A stretch of DNA of 64,000 bases from Okeania sp. SIO2C9 (GTDB lineage Bacteria > Cyanobacteriota > Cyanobacteriia > Cyanobacteriales > Microcoleaceae): the NCBI RefSeq assembly GCF_010672455.1, contig NZ_JAAHGO010000015.1:118989-182988 (forward strand), in the 5' to 3' direction. Within the stretch, counting starts at the first letter, position 1; the number at the start of each line of letters is the position of its first letter. A program made the translations under genes and the position numbers. Shown here piece after piece: positions 19,350 through 28,986 of this stretch. The notes under the pieces are model-generated. The model ran no database searches and had not been told where the DNA came from. It saw only the letters and a program-made list of their open reading frames with translations.

Positions 19350-19817
19350 ATGGCAGTTAAAGTAGGAGATCGAGCACCCAATTTTACCTTACCATCCCAA
19401 GACGAAACCCCAGTTTCTCTATCTAACTTCCATGGTAAGAAAAATGTTGTCGTTTATTTTTATCCCAAAGACGAAACACCTGGATGCATTAAAGAAGCTT
19501 GTGCATTTCGAGATAAATATCAAGTTTTTACAGATGCTGGTGCTGAAGTAATTGGTATTAGTGGAGACTCTCAACAGTCTCACAAACAATTTGCTAGCAA
19601 GTATAATTTACCCTTTACTCTTTTAAGCGATACTAGCAACAAAGTCAGAGAATTATATGGTGTTCCTGCTACACTTTGGATACTGCCGGGTAGAGTTACT
19701 TACGTCATAGACAAAGAAGGAATTATCCGTCATATCTTTGACTCTATGCTCAATTTTGAAGCTCACGTTGAAGAAGCTTTAAAAACATTAAAAGCAATAC
19801 CTGCCTCCAGAAGCTAG
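19350..19817 (+). CDS. bcp: Peroxiredoxin Q / bacterioferritin comigratory protein
   Basis: A thiol peroxidase of 155 residues that reduces hydrogen and organic peroxides, with electrons from thioredoxin in this family. The active-site motif is PKDETPGCIKEAC: peroxidatic Cys in PxxxTxxC and resolving Cys five residues later, as in PrxQ. The usual Thr after the first Cys is Ile here (GCI for GCT), a mild change. The length is typical and no signal peptide is seen, so it is cytosolic. It is monocistronic; a stretch of AT-rich DNA with TTAACATTATATATATG precedes it and may hold the promoter. Two MITEs follow. Confidence 0.93.
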   Translation: MAVKVGDRAPNFTLPSQDETPVSLSNFHGKKNVVVYFYPKDETPGCIKEACAFRDKYQVFTDAGAEVIGISGDSQQSHKQFASKYNLPFTLLSDTSNKVRELYGVPATLWILPGRVTYVIDKEGIIRHIFDSMLNFEAHVEEALKTLKAIPASRS

Positions 19818-19829
19818 AAGGCTTTCATC

Positions 19830-19921
19830 AGAGACTTACGCAAAATTCTCTATTATCCCATAACCGCAGTGTAGGGCACATTACAACGCACCCTGCAATT
19901 AGAATTTTTGCGTAAGCTCTA
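19830..19921. mobile_element. MITE, family H (AGAGCTTACGCA ends)
   Basis: Left end AGAGACTTACGCAAAATTCT is the inverse of right end AGAATTTTTGCGTAAGCTCT. The total is about 92 bp. ACTTACGCA-type ends also border the insert at 63669. Confidence 0.7.
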
Positions 19922-19954
19922 ATTGTTAAAATGAATCACTCAGATATTAGTTAA

Positions 19955-20050
19955 TATACCAAGGAACAAGTTGCTTAGGAAATAGACTGATGATGAACCT
20001 CAGATAGGGAAATTTTTTCCCCTATTCCCTATTCCCTATTCCCTGCTATA
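19955..20050. mobile_element. MITE, family G, inverted copy
   Basis: TATACCAAGGAACAAGTTGC ... CCCTGCTATA. The interior GATGATGAACCTCAGATAGG matches the reverse complement of the copy at 11623. Its right part is a CCCTATT heptamer run. It ends 20 bp from the hpf stop codon. Confidence 0.65.
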
Positions 20051-20070
20051 ACCCCAATTCTGATATCATT

Positions 20071-20712
20071 CTAAACCTGAGCAGATTCAATACCTGCTAC
20101 TTCATCATTATGAGTTGCCTTCCCATTGCTACTATGACCATTAGTAGGTCGTGGTTGAATTAAACCATAACCACCATGATGGTAACGTTTGTAGATCACA
20201 TTAATTTCGCCTGTTGCAGCATTGGAAAACATATAGAAATCATGATCGATAAATTGTAGCTGCTCTAGTGCTTCTTCTACCGTCATCGGAGACATAGCAA
20301 AATATTTCGTCCGTACGACTTCACTAGGTAGCTCCGGTTGGCGATCGCCAATCAAATCCTGCTCTACTGGTTGTGATTCAATCATCTCAACAGTTTTAGC
20401 TTTACTCACCTTGGATTGACGCTTTTCTTTATACTTTCTTAATTGGCGTGCAATTTTATCTGCTACTAAGTCAATACTAGCATACAAATTCTCGCTACTT
20501 TCTTGGGCACGAATGACTGTACCGTTAGCGTAGATAGTTACTTCTGCTGTCTGCTTAGGATTTATCCGTGGGTTTCGAGCTACTGACAGATGTACATCTA
20601 CCTCTGTAGTGAGTTGTTGAAAATGGCTAACTGCTTTTTCAATTTTTTGATTAACATACTCGTGAATGGAATCGGTTATTTCTATATTCTTACCCTGGAT
20701 AACAAGCTTCAT
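20071..20712 (-). CDS. hpf: Ribosome hibernation promoting factor, long form
   Basis: A 213-residue long-form hibernation factor (LrtA/YfiA family), which dimerises 70S ribosomes in stationary phase or darkness. The N-terminal domain ([20 protein letters not shown] to ~105) is the S30-binding fold. The C-terminal domain holds [20 protein letters not shown] and [20 protein letters not shown], the dimerisation part. The start is supported by GGAGGGAGC a few bases upstream of ATG. The cyanobacterial relative lrtA is known to be light-repressed; the leader here is about 240 bp from lipB's start and could hold such control, which I cannot show. Confidence 0.95.
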   Translation of the reverse strand: MKLVIQGKNIEITDSIHEYVNQKIEKAVSHFQQLTTEVDVHLSVARNPRINPKQTAEVTIYANGTVIRAQESSENLYASIDLVADKIARQLRKYKEKRQSKVSKAKTVEMIESQPVEQDLIGDRQPELPSEVVRTKYFAMSPMTVEEALEQLQFIDHDFYMFSNAATGEINVIYKRYHHGGYGLIQPRPTNGHSSNGKATHNDEVAGIESAQV

Positions 20713-20971
20713 AAGCTCCCTCCGCTAATGTTTGGGATTTACTATTTAGAGTAGCACTTTGTATTCTCCCTAACATCCTATCTTTAAAATCCTTTGCATC
20801 CCTTGACATTTCTTGATTTTTTGGGCTTGAATTTAGCTAAATTTACCCTTGATTTTTTGGATAATTCACAGTAACCGAACTGACCCCTAAATACTCTAGC
20901 TACATAACTCAATATAACTCAACTTTAGATCTTGGTATTTCATCACATTGTCCACTTCAAAACTCTCTAAC

Positions 20972-21640
20972 ATGGTTGATCAAAATAGTCCCTGTTTACC
21001 AAGCACTTGCCATTTAATTTGTCCAGGATTAATTAGTTACTCAGTGGCCTGGGAATGGCAACAATCACTTGTCCAACAACGTCGCAATTGTCCAGAATTG
21101 ACTGATGTCCTAATATTATTAGAACATCCACCAGTTTATACTTTAGGACAAGGGGCCACATTGGATTTTCTCAAATTCGATCCCAGTCAAAATGAATATG
21201 AACTTTACCGAGTGGAGCGAGGTGGGGAAGTTACATATCATTGCCCCGGCCAACTGGTGGGTTATCCTATTCTTAATCTACGACGTTATCAGCAGGACTT
21301 ACATTGGTATCTACGACAACTAGAAGAAGTATTGTTACAAGTTTTAGATGTCTATGGTCTCGATGGTGAAAGATATCCAGGTTTAACAGGGGTTTGGTTA
21401 GAGGGAAGAAAAATAGCAGCTATGGGGATTAAAGTTAGTCGTTGGATAACTATGCACGGTTTTGCTCTAAATGTTTGTCCAGATTTAGTTGGTTTTCACA
21501 GAATTGTACCTTGTGGTATTTCTGATAAATCTGTGGGTAGTCTTGCAGAGTTTATTCCTGGTATTACTATAGATGAAGTCCTTCCTCAAGTAGTTACTGC
21601 TTTTACTAAAGTATTTGGAGTAGAGTTAATTTGCTATTAA
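20972..21640 (+). CDS. lipB: Octanoyltransferase (lipoate biosynthesis)
   Basis: It transfers the octanoyl group from acyl carrier protein to lipoyl domains, the first step of lipoate synthesis. Motifs: [31 protein letters not shown] and [19 protein letters not shown] (the catalytic Lys is the K of AAMGIKV), followed by GFALNV and IVPCGI with the catalytic Cys. I chose the ATG at 20972. An in-frame TTG at 20948 would add eight residues, but conservation begins only after the ATG. It is divergent from hpf with about 260 bp between them. The length of 222 residues is normal. Confidence 0.93.
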   Translation: MVDQNSPCLPSTCHLICPGLISYSVAWEWQQSLVQQRRNCPELTDVLILLEHPPVYTLGQGATLDFLKFDPSQNEYELYRVERGGEVTYHCPGQLVGYPILNLRRYQQDLHWYLRQLEEVLLQVLDVYGLDGERYPGLTGVWLEGRKIAAMGIKVSRWITMHGFALNVCPDLVGFHRIVPCGISDKSVGSLAEFIPGITIDEVLPQVVTAFTKVFGVELICY

Positions 21641-21937
21641 TGTTAAAAAGTGTTTCGGTCTATAATGCGGAGCAAACAGCTTATCGACAAGGGGATGCGC
21701 GGCCTCTCCTCAAATTAAGCGATAAGCTAGTGCCGCTACGCGGAAGTCATAAGTCATAAGTCATAAGTCATAAGTCATAAGTCATAAGTATTGATTGGTA
21801 AGGCTTTTAGGATTTTGTAACTGGTCAGTTATTTCCGCCATTCTGCACTAGAAGTCGGGGATTTAAACCCAAGCTTTCGTACTCAAAGCTGAGTGCTGTT
21901 TGCAGAGCATTCCGGTACAGAAAATGCTCATAGCTAG
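21641..21937. other. Intergenic with AGTCATA heptamer array
   Basis: It contains a palindromic patch (AGCTTATCG...CGATAAGCT, 21678-21728) and six head-to-tail AGTCATA heptamers at about 21745-21788. It separates the convergent lipB and ssb genes; the palindrome (AGCTTATCG arms, loop ~33) might act as a terminator but has no T tract. Confidence 0.6.
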
Positions 21938-22444
21938 TTAAAAAGGTATAGGATCGGAATCGTCTGGTGGTGATTTCTCTTCTGGTATATTTGGTTTTGA
22001 TTCTTCTTTGAAAGTAGAGCTACGACGAGACTTTAAATCTACAACATTATTATAGTTTTGCTCTTGTGGTTGTGTCTGAGTTACGGTTCTTTTACTAGGT
22101 TGATTTTTGGATGTTTGACTATCATCTTGAGTCATAGCTTCAGGACTAACAGGATATATTCTGGAAGCTGTTAATTCAGCTCGTTTTTCTTTAAAACCTT
22201 CTGGTCGTTCAATAGTATTCATATTCAAGCGACCTTCCACAATTACAACATCTCCTTCGTGGTATTGTTGACTAACTTGTTGAGCTAAGTCTCTCCATGC
22301 TACTACTTTTAGTACAGCAGGTTTTTTTTCTACTCCTAAATTAGAAAATTCCACCATCATTTCTGCTACTGGTAATTGAGCATCTGCTGTGTAGCGAAGT
22401 TCTGGATCTTGGATAATTTGTACCATCAATATACAGCTATTCAT
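21938..22444 (-). CDS. ssb: Single-stranded DNA-binding protein
   Basis: A 168-residue SSB. The OB-fold covers residues 1-105 (VEFSNLGVEKKPAVLKVVAW, GDVVIVEGRLNMNTIERPEG). The remainder is a disordered Gln/Ser/Thr-rich linker that ends in the acidic tip DSDPIPF, the docking site for replication and repair partners. The start ATG is supported by conservation from the first residue. The fold begins unusually (MNSCILMVQIIQDPELRY), as in the shorter cyanobacterial SSB-like proteins. Confidence 0.9.
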   Translation of the reverse strand: MNSCILMVQIIQDPELRYTADAQLPVAEMMVEFSNLGVEKKPAVLKVVAWRDLAQQVSQQYHEGDVVIVEGRLNMNTIERPEGFKEKRAELTASRIYPVSPEAMTQDDSQTSKNQPSKRTVTQTQPQEQNYNNVVDLKSRRSSTFKEESKPNIPEEKSPPDDSDPIPF

Positions 22445-22541
22445 TTTGATTTCTAACTATGACTAATGTAAATAAATTATAGGGGCTGGTTTAACGAAAA
22501 GCTTTGACTTAAGTGCAATGAGTTCTAAAAACCTGCCCTCT

Positions 22542-22640
22542 AATATTGAGTTTATTTCTGCTCACCTATCTTAACTTATAATCCCCTTCAAATATTGAGT
22601 TTATTTCTGTTCACCTATCTTAATTATAACCCCCTTCAAA
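22542..22640. repeat. 49-bp direct repeat, two copies
   Basis: AATATTGAGTTTATTTCTG starts at 22542 and 22591, each followed by TTCACCTATCTTAA-type sequence and CCCCTTCAAAT. The copies differ in a few bases, so the duplication is not very recent. Confidence 0.75.
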
Positions 22641-22675
22641 TTAGCAAAAAAAAAGGAAAACAAAAACAAGATAAT

Positions 22676-22786
22676 TATAGCAATCTTATTTGAGTTTAGA
22701 GATATTGTAGATTTTAGGAAACAGGGAACAGATATGGGAGAAACGCTGAAGTAATAAAACTATCACAAACGATTTAGGATTGCTAT
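22676..22786. mobile_element. MITE, family C (TATAGCAATC.. ends)
   Basis: Left TATAGCAATCTTATTTGAG, right GATTTAGGATTGCTATA. The interior TAGAGATATTGTAGATTTTAGG recurs at 30840-30890 (inverted). It shares its right TATA with the adjoining family E element. Confidence 0.65.
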
Positions 22787-22990
22787 AGTAATCGAAGGAA
22801 AGGTGAGGATATATCAAAAGCTGAAAACTCAGAAAATGCCAGATTTTCCCTTCTCCTTTCTTCCTTATAATTAATTATAGTAATCGAAGGAAAGGTGAGA
22901 ATATATCAAAAGCTTAAAGTTCAGACAACGCAATATTTTTCCTTCTGCATTCTGCCTTCTTCCTTCTTACCGAAAAATTAAGGTATAAAG
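22784..22990. mobile_element. Two tandem family E elements
   Basis: TATAGTAATCGAAGGAAAGG starts at 22784 and again at 22876. Each copy continues with GATATATCAAAAGCT and a CTTCC-rich tract. They look like one element inserted next to the other, or a duplication of 92 bp. Confidence 0.55.
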
Positions 22991-23126
22991 CCTCTCTATT
23001 CATGGAGAAAAAAGAAAAAAATTCCTTTTAACCCAATCCTCTTCTTTTCAAGGGGAGGTAATTCTAAATTCGCGCATTCTAAATTCGCGCATTCTAAATT
23101 CTTGAATTCTTCCTTCTGCTATACTA

Positions 23127-25655
23127 TCAATCATTTAGCTTCTTCCCAGTCATAAATAAATTCACAAAATCATGGATTGTATTGCGGTAATCCCTCAAAG
23201 TTTTATCAACCCAATCTCGATCATTACTATCTGCATAAATATGTACTAAGGGTTCTCCAGCATCCGGTAAAACTAATACCCAATTATCATTTTGATGATT
23301 AATAATCTTTACTCCATCAGTTAATTCTAATTTTTCTGGAGAATTAGTTTCTACTAAATACCGCATTAACGCTCCTTTTACTTTCCAAGGACAACGTACT
23401 TTATAGGAACGATGAGTAACAGCAGGAATATCCGCACTGATTTGTCCTAAAGAGCGCTCTTGAATAGTCAACATTTCTATTACTTTAGCGATACAAAACA
23501 TGGCATCAAAACCAGGATGCAATTTAGGAAAAATAAATCCCATATCACCACTCCCACCTAATACCACATTATGATGAATTTGACAAGCCTCCATTAATGC
23601 CGTAGGATTTGCTTTGGTCCGAATCACATGACTATCATGACGACGAGCAATTTGTTCTACCGCCGCAGAAGCATTTATTGGTACTACTACCGAAGTGCGC
23701 GGATGAGCAGTTAACATCAAATTGACCATTAGTGCAGTTAACATTTCACCACGAATCGCAGAACCAGTTTCATCTACTAATATTAATTGTTCTCCATTTG
23801 CTGTTACTTGAACTCCTACATTTGCTTGTAAAGCTTCTACCACCCGACCTAATTGATCTAATAAACTTTCTTTTTCTTCTTTTCCTAAAGAATTCTCTTT
23901 TAAGCTAGCATTTAAAACTACAGCATCACAACCAAATTTAGCTAATAATTGTGGTAATATTGCTCCAGAAACACCATAACAATAATCAATTACAACTTTA
24001 GATTTACTATAGCGAATTGCCTCAGAATTAAGCAGATTTTCAAAGCCTTTACTATAAGCATCTAATACTTCATGGCGATAAACCATTTTGCCAATTTCAG
24101 GAATTTGTACTCGGCGTAAATCTTCTTTAAAATATGCTCCTTCTATCTTTTTTTCCTTCGCTTTAGAAAGATTAATTCCTTGAGAATCAAAGATTTCAAT
24201 TAATATTTGGTCTGAGCGGTTAGGAGAAAGACGTACATGAACACCACCTACAACATTCATAGTTGGTAAAATTTTTCTGGCAATAGGAATTGCAGTAGAT
24301 TCTAAATTTATTACGTTCACTCCTACTGACATTAAACCCGCAATTAAAGACCGAGAAACCATCCGAGATATACTGCGTTGGTCGCGAGAAGCTGATATTG
24401 TTGAACCAGGTTTTAAAATAGAACCATAAGCTGCTCCTAACTTCACCGCAAATTCTGGAGTAATATCTATATTTGCTAATCCCTGCACCCCTCGTTGTCC
24501 AAACAAATTTCTCTTAGCAGTTGTCCCCCAAATCAAATTAATATTCAGGGTAGCTCCAGATTCTACTTTTTTACTAGGCCATACTCTAACATTGGGACTA
24601 ATTTGAGCCTCTTCTCCTACAGTAGATAATGAACCAACTACAGCACCTTCTAATACTTGAGCGCGACGGTCTATCCGCGCACCTCGACAAATTACACAAG
24701 CTCTCAAATTTGCATCCTCTCCCACCAGTGCCCCATTCCAAATAATTGGGCGCTTCACATCAGCATCTGCACCAATTGTCACATTATCTCCAATCACACT
24801 ACCTGCTTCAATCTGGACTCTTGGGCCAATTCTACAGTTATCTCCGATTAAAGCTGGTGTCTCAATTTTAGCTGTCCGGTCAATATAAGTATTTTCTCCT
24901 GTCCAAAGTCCAGGCGATCGCTCTTGATAAGCAACATCAAGTTTTACTGTATGTTGAAGTGCGTCATATTGAGCTTCTCGATAAGCATCTAAATGTCCGA
25001 CATCACACCAATAACCTTCTGCTATATAGCCATACATTGGCTCGTTTTTATCTAACAATAAAGGAAATAATTCTTTGGAGAAATCACTTTCTTGATTATC
25101 TGGTAGATAGTTTAAAATTTCTGGTTCTAAAATGTAGGTTCCTGTATTGACGGTATCAGAAAATATTTCGCTGGTAGAAGGTTTTTCTAGAAACCTTTTT
25201 ATCCTCTGTTTTTCATCTGTAATTACTACTCCAAATTCTATAGGATTAGGTACGCGAGTTAGTACTAAAGTGGCTTTTGAATTATTTTTTTTATGAAATT
25301 CTATGGCTGTAGTTAAATCAAAGTCTGTAATTGTATCTCCACTAATTACTAAGAAAGTTTCATCGAGAAGTTCAGCAATATTTTTCACACAACCAGCAGT
25401 TCCTAAAGGTTGTTCTTCTTCTACAGCATAAGTCATTTCTACTCCAAATTGACTGCCATCTTGGAAATATTCACGCATTACATCAGGCAAATAATGTAAA
25501 GTAGCAATAATTTCTCTAATTTGATGTTTTTTTAATAAATTAATAATATGTTCGGCTATTGGGCGATTTAAAATTGGTACCATTGGTTTGGGAAGATCGC
25601 AGGTCAGTGGTCTGAGTCGCGTTCCTGAACCTCCCGCCATTAAGACTGCACGCAT
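23127..25655 (-). CDS. Nucleotidyltransferase-phosphomannomutase fusion (mannose-1-phosphate guanylyltransferase-like)
   Basis: A bifunctional-looking sugar-nucleotide protein of 842 residues from the chosen start. Residues 1-235 are a nucleotidyltransferase (MRAVLMAGGSGTRLRPLTCD, AEHIINLLKKH, VVISGDTITDFDL-type metal site). About 250-370 is a left-handed beta-helix of hexapeptide repeats (IGPRVQIEAGSVIGDNVTIG). About 375-840 is an alpha-D-phosphohexomutase-like part, but the usual catalytic serine loop TASHNP is replaced by SASRDQRSISR, so mutase activity is doubtful. It may supply GDP-mannose for glycans. The start ATG at 25655 follows a perfect AAGGAGG; an earlier in-frame start at 25700 would begin in a MITE and is rejected. 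The alpha-mannosidase at 35.9 kb is unrelated by position. Confidence 0.85.
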   Translation of the reverse strand: MRAVLMAGGSGTRLRPLTCDLPKPMVPILNRPIAEHIINLLKKHQIREIIATLHYLPDVMREYFQDGSQFGVEMTYAVEEEQPLGTAGCVKNIAELLDETFLVISGDTITDFDLTTAIEFHKKNNSKATLVLTRVPNPIEFGVVITDEKQRIKRFLEKPSTSEIFSDTVNTGTYILEPEILNYLPDNQESDFSKELFPLLLDKNEPMYGYIAEGYWCDVGHLDAYREAQYDALQHTVKLDVAYQERSPGLWTGENTYIDRTAKIETPALIGDNCRIGPRVQIEAGSVIGDNVTIGADADVKRPIIWNGALVGEDANLRACVICRGARIDRRAQVLEGAVVGSLSTVGEEAQISPNVRVWPSKKVESGATLNINLIWGTTAKRNLFGQRGVQGLANIDITPEFAVKLGAAYGSILKPGSTISASRDQRSISRMVSRSLIAGLMSVGVNVINLESTAIPIARKILPTMNVVGGVHVRLSPNRSDQILIEIFDSQGINLSKAKEKKIEGAYFKEDLRRVQIPEIGKMVYRHEVLDAYSKGFENLLNSEAIRYSKSKVVIDYCYGVSGAILPQLLAKFGCDAVVLNASLKENSLGKEEKESLLDQLGRVVEALQANVGVQVTANGEQLILVDETGSAIRGEMLTALMVNLMLTAHPRTSVVVPINASAAVEQIARRHDSHVIRTKANPTALMEACQIHHNVVLGGSGDMGFIFPKLHPGFDAMFCIAKVIEMLTIQERSLGQISADIPAVTHRSYKVRCPWKVKGALMRYLVETNSPEKLELTDGVKIINHQNDNWVLVLPDAGEPLVHIYADSNDRDWVDKTLRDYRNTIHDFVNLFMTGKKLND

Positions 25656-25692
25656 AATTCCTCCTTTGTGATTAATTTTATCTTCATATCTA

Positions 25693-25829
25693 TATAGCAA
25701 TCCTATGTTATTTCTGTATAAAAATCTTATTGTTTTTAGGGAATAGGGAACAGGGAATAGGGAACAGGTAAGAGTTTCAGTTTTTTTACCTACTTTTTGA
25801 TTTGTTACAACCTATTTAGGATTGCTATA
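25693..25829. mobile_element. MITE, family C, next to the mannose-1-phosphate gene
   Basis: Left TATAGCAATCCTATG, right TTTAGGATTGCTATA. A GGGAATAGGGAACA heptamer run fills the middle. It ends 38 bp upstream of the ATG of the preceding gene, so the promoter must lie within or beyond it. Confidence 0.7.
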
Positions 25830-26392
25830 TCCATAAGATTTGAGTTGTGAGATATTGAAAACTTTTAGGGAATAGAAAATAAGAAAAAAATGTATCATCT
25901 GAATATAATAATTGCTATATTCTATACTTTTAAGGAACATTTCAATTCTCACAACTGATTCCTGATTGCTATATTAATTCATTAATACTAATTGGCACTT
26001 TTTTGATATGATTGTGTCATGACGCAAATAATTAGTCAAAATTCATTGCTTCTTATTACCTTTTAAATACTATAGTTAATATTTTTTTATTGACTTTGAG
26101 CAAATTTTTGGTAAGTATTTTCTGCGCAATGCTTACAGAATAGCTAGCTACTAATAGACATCTCCATAAAAGAGGGAACAGGGAAGAAAAATTGATAATT
26201 TATGGATAATAATTGATTGTATTTTTGATTTTTGGAGATGTCTAATAGCAGAATACTTACAATTTTTACTCGAAGCTGTTCTTCAATTTCCCCATTCACA
26301 ATCAATCAAAATACAGGGATTTTAATAAACTTTATAAATCGCAAAAATCATCAAAAATTAATTTTTTTATTGATTTTTTACCGAGTAATTAA

Positions 26393-26683
26393 CTAATTAA
26401 TAATTAAATAATTCGCGCCTTGAAGCCTCCCCTTTTATAGTCATTCTGGTTTAGATTGAGACAAGGTTTTCTTGCTGTGAAAGGGTTTTGGCTGAAAAAG
26501 TGTTCCATTCTTATTCGGAATGACTATAAGGGGAAAAAAGCGGTCTCCGGATGGCGAGGAAACCTGCGCTGTCGGACCATCAACCAAGAGAAGAAATAAT
26601 ATTTCCTTATATTCAATTCCCTAGCGGTTAAAACCCGAGGAAATTATCAATTATCCATTAATGAACACCTTTTTATTCTCTGT
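26393..26683. mobile_element. Family F element, interrupted by a D MITE
   Basis: TAATTAATAATTAAATAATT ... AAGCCTCCCCTT ... AAAAAAGCGGTC ... ACCATCAACCAAGA ... GGTTAAAACCCGAGG ... ATTATCAATTATCCATTAATG. The same order is found in the 384-bp insert in hemB (50653-51036), which lacks the D element between CTCCCCTT and AGGGGAAAAAAG. Partial copies lie at 47935 and 57225. Confidence 0.7.
26436..26528. mobile_element. MITE, family D (TATAGTCATTC / GAATGACTATA)
   Basis: 93 bp with ends TATAGTCATTCTG and GGAATGACTATA. The interior TTTAGATTGAGACAAGGTTT matches the copy at 28893-28986. It splits a family F element exactly between CCTTT and AGGGG with TA at both borders. Confidence 0.8.
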
Positions 26684-27110
26684 TCCTGATTTGCTAGTAG
26701 CTGTAGAGAAGTTTTGTTCAAATATCATCTAATTTTAATTCCATAATCATTAAGTATATAAGTAAACTTAATATAGAAAATGATTGTTTATAAAAAATAT
26801 AAGTTAGGCAATTTTTTCTACCTTGCCTGACACCTTGTATCCTGGTTTTATATTTTTTTACCGAGAGATTGTGGGTATGCGCCTCCCATTTTAAGGCGAT
26901 AAAAAAAAAGATAATTCTGTATTTTAAGCCTCCTGATTGTAGAGGTACTGATAACTGATAACTGAAATGACACTCACCTACTTACCTATATTAACTATAT
27001 TGGTTATAATAGTTTGAGGAATCTTAAACCTAAAGTCCAATTAAAATTAATTAAATAATTATTATATTGGGCAAAACCTGAAAAATTAACCTTTTAAGAG
27101 TTTTTGTACC

Positions 27111-27311
27111 ATGAGTACGTTAATTGGCCTGTTATTACTGGTTGTATATGGAGGTGGAATCTGGAAGTTCTGGAATGGGTTTAAACAGACAAACTTTTCT
27201 CAGAATTTTCAGAATCGTTTAGTATTATCTATATTTTGGCCTGTTTTATTAATTGGTAACAAATCTTACCGTAAGAACTTTACAAAAGCTCTCAAAGGTT
27301 CTAGACGATAG
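27111..27311 (+). CDS. Small conserved-looking membrane protein
   Basis: 66 residues. Residues 4-22 (LIGLLLLVVYGGGIWKFW) form one hydrophobic segment; a second weaker one is near 40-50 (IFWPVLLIGNKSYR). The C-terminus is basic (KALKGSRR). It resembles small proteins found in many cyanobacteria whose role I do not know. It lies 8 bp before the methyltransferase in the same direction, so the two are probably cotranscribed. Confidence 0.7.
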   Translation: MSTLIGLLLLVVYGGGIWKFWNGFKQTNFSQNFQNRLVLSIFWPVLLIGNKSYRKNFTKALKGSRR

Positions 27312-27319
27312 AAAAATAA

Positions 27320-28057
27320 ATGTCCAAAAAAAAGTCTGCCTTGTCCTCGGATGGGGACCAATCTTCCTGGTTCGCTCAAAAAAATTTAGATAATTGGCAT
27401 ACTCAAATCGTCGCAGTACAGAGTCGCTTCGATCGAGATTATCGAGGAGAATCTTTTGAGTTACCCTCGGAAATTGAAGCAATGCCAATATTTCATGATT
27501 ATGCCTCTGGTAATCTCACAGCAAAAATAGTTTCACCTTTTTGGGAAATAGCTAAACCTAAGAAAAATCAAAAATGTTTGGATATTGGCTGTGGAGTGAG
27601 TTTTTTGATTTACCCTTGGCGTGATTGGGAAGCTTTTTTTTATGGTCAAGAAATTAGTACGATTGCCAGAGATAATCTAAACCATCGAGGCTCTCTACTA
27701 AATTATAAACTGTTTAAAGGAGTAGAGTTAGGACCTGCTCACCAATTAAATTATCAAGCAAATGAGTTTGACTTGGCGATCGCTACAGGTTTTAGTTGTT
27801 ATTATCCCATAGATTATTGGGAAGAAGTACTTAAGGAAGTAAAACGCATTCTTAAACCTGAAAATAACTTTGTTTTTGATGTGCTTAACCCAGAACAACC
27901 ATTAGCAGAAAATTGGGCAATTTTAGAAACTTATTTAGGAGCAGAAGTCTTTTTGGAACCTTTAGAAAATTGGGAAAAAATGATTAAAGTCATGGGTGGA
28001 AAAATAGTAAAGCGACAACCTGGAGAACTATTTCAAATGTATAAAATCAAATTTTAA
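27320..28057 (+). CDS. Class I SAM-dependent methyltransferase
   Basis: 245 residues. Motif I is CLDIGCGVSFLIYPW (near residue 90), binding S-adenosylmethionine. Then follow ANEFDLAIATGFSCYYP and VKRILKPENNFVFDVLNPEQ, the motif II/III pattern of small-molecule methyltransferases. The N-terminal 70 residues (FDRDYRGESFELPSEIEA) are probably a substrate cap. The substrate cannot be named. Probably cotranscribed with the small membrane protein before it. Confidence 0.82.
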   Translation: MSKKKSALSSDGDQSSWFAQKNLDNWHTQIVAVQSRFDRDYRGESFELPSEIEAMPIFHDYASGNLTAKIVSPFWEIAKPKKNQKCLDIGCGVSFLIYPWRDWEAFFYGQEISTIARDNLNHRGSLLNYKLFKGVELGPAHQLNYQANEFDLAIATGFSCYYPIDYWEEVLKEVKRILKPENNFVFDVLNPEQPLAENWAILETYLGAEVFLEPLENWEKMIKVMGGKIVKRQPGELFQMYKIKF

Positions 28058-28468
28058 GGGATATTGCTAGTTACAGAGTTTGGTCTTCAAAATACTTCTA
28101 AGCAGAAGGAAGAAGAAACAGGGAAGAAGTAAGAAGGAAAAATATTGCCTTGTCATAGTTTTAAGCTTTTGATTTATCCGCGCCCTTTCCTTCAATTAAT
28201 ATATATTATATTTGCTGAGGAACGTAAATTAAATAACATCGGAAATTTCTGTTTTAGGTCTGGGAAACCTCTTAAAAGTCAGGGCTATTTCATTCTCAAC
28301 TGTGCCATTTTATGTATTGACAAAACGACGTTATTTCAAGCTATAGGAAATTTAATCTTTCCCTGTCTGAAAATCAATAAATTCATTGCCAAAATCTAGA
28401 ATGAAATAACCATGCTTGAAAGTAATTAATTTTCTCTAGTTTTAATTGATTTTCATTCCTGAACTAAT

Positions 28469-28713
<245 letters not shown>

Positions 28714-28892
28714 ATTCACAAAAATTATCTCCCTAATTCTACAATATCCTCACTATTCCTCTATTCCCCCTCGTTTAGATATATAAGAAAAATTCAATTT
28801 TAACATTCATATTTCTGTTTTGAACGACACCACATATCTTCAGCAAATAATACCAATTTGAAAAAAGAATGTGTTTGAATAATAAGTGTAAT

Positions 28893-28986
28893 TATAGTCA
28901 TTTCAGTTTAGATTGAGACGATAGTTTCTTACTGTGAAAGAGTTTCAGCTAAAAAAGTGTCTCATCCTTAAGTATAAACAACTATA
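28893..28986. mobile_element. MITE, family D
   Basis: TATAGTCATTTCAGTTTAG ... AACTATA, 94 bp. It matches the copy at 26436 over almost all of its length (GATTGAGAC, TTACTGTGAAAG, AAAAGTGT). Confidence 0.75.

Larger units (their letters stand above)
22445..23126. other. Intergenic packed with repeats
   Basis: A 49-bp direct duplication (22542-22640), a family C MITE (22676-22786), two family E elements that follow it, and an ATTCTAAATTCGCGC repeat near 23065-23100. No gene. Confidence 0.6.
25830..27110. other. Long intergenic region, no gene
   Basis: About 1.3 kb. A probable further C-type element (about 25826-25920), AT-rich filler, a family F element at 26393-26683 with a family D MITE inside it, and a degenerate copy (26850-26970) of the segment at 3170-3300 with TGATAAC heptamers. 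No reading frame is credible. Confidence 0.6.

Noticed and set aside
28145..28399. 84-residue open frame
   Set aside because: Its first third is the reverse of a family E repeat and the remainder has no codon structure or family.
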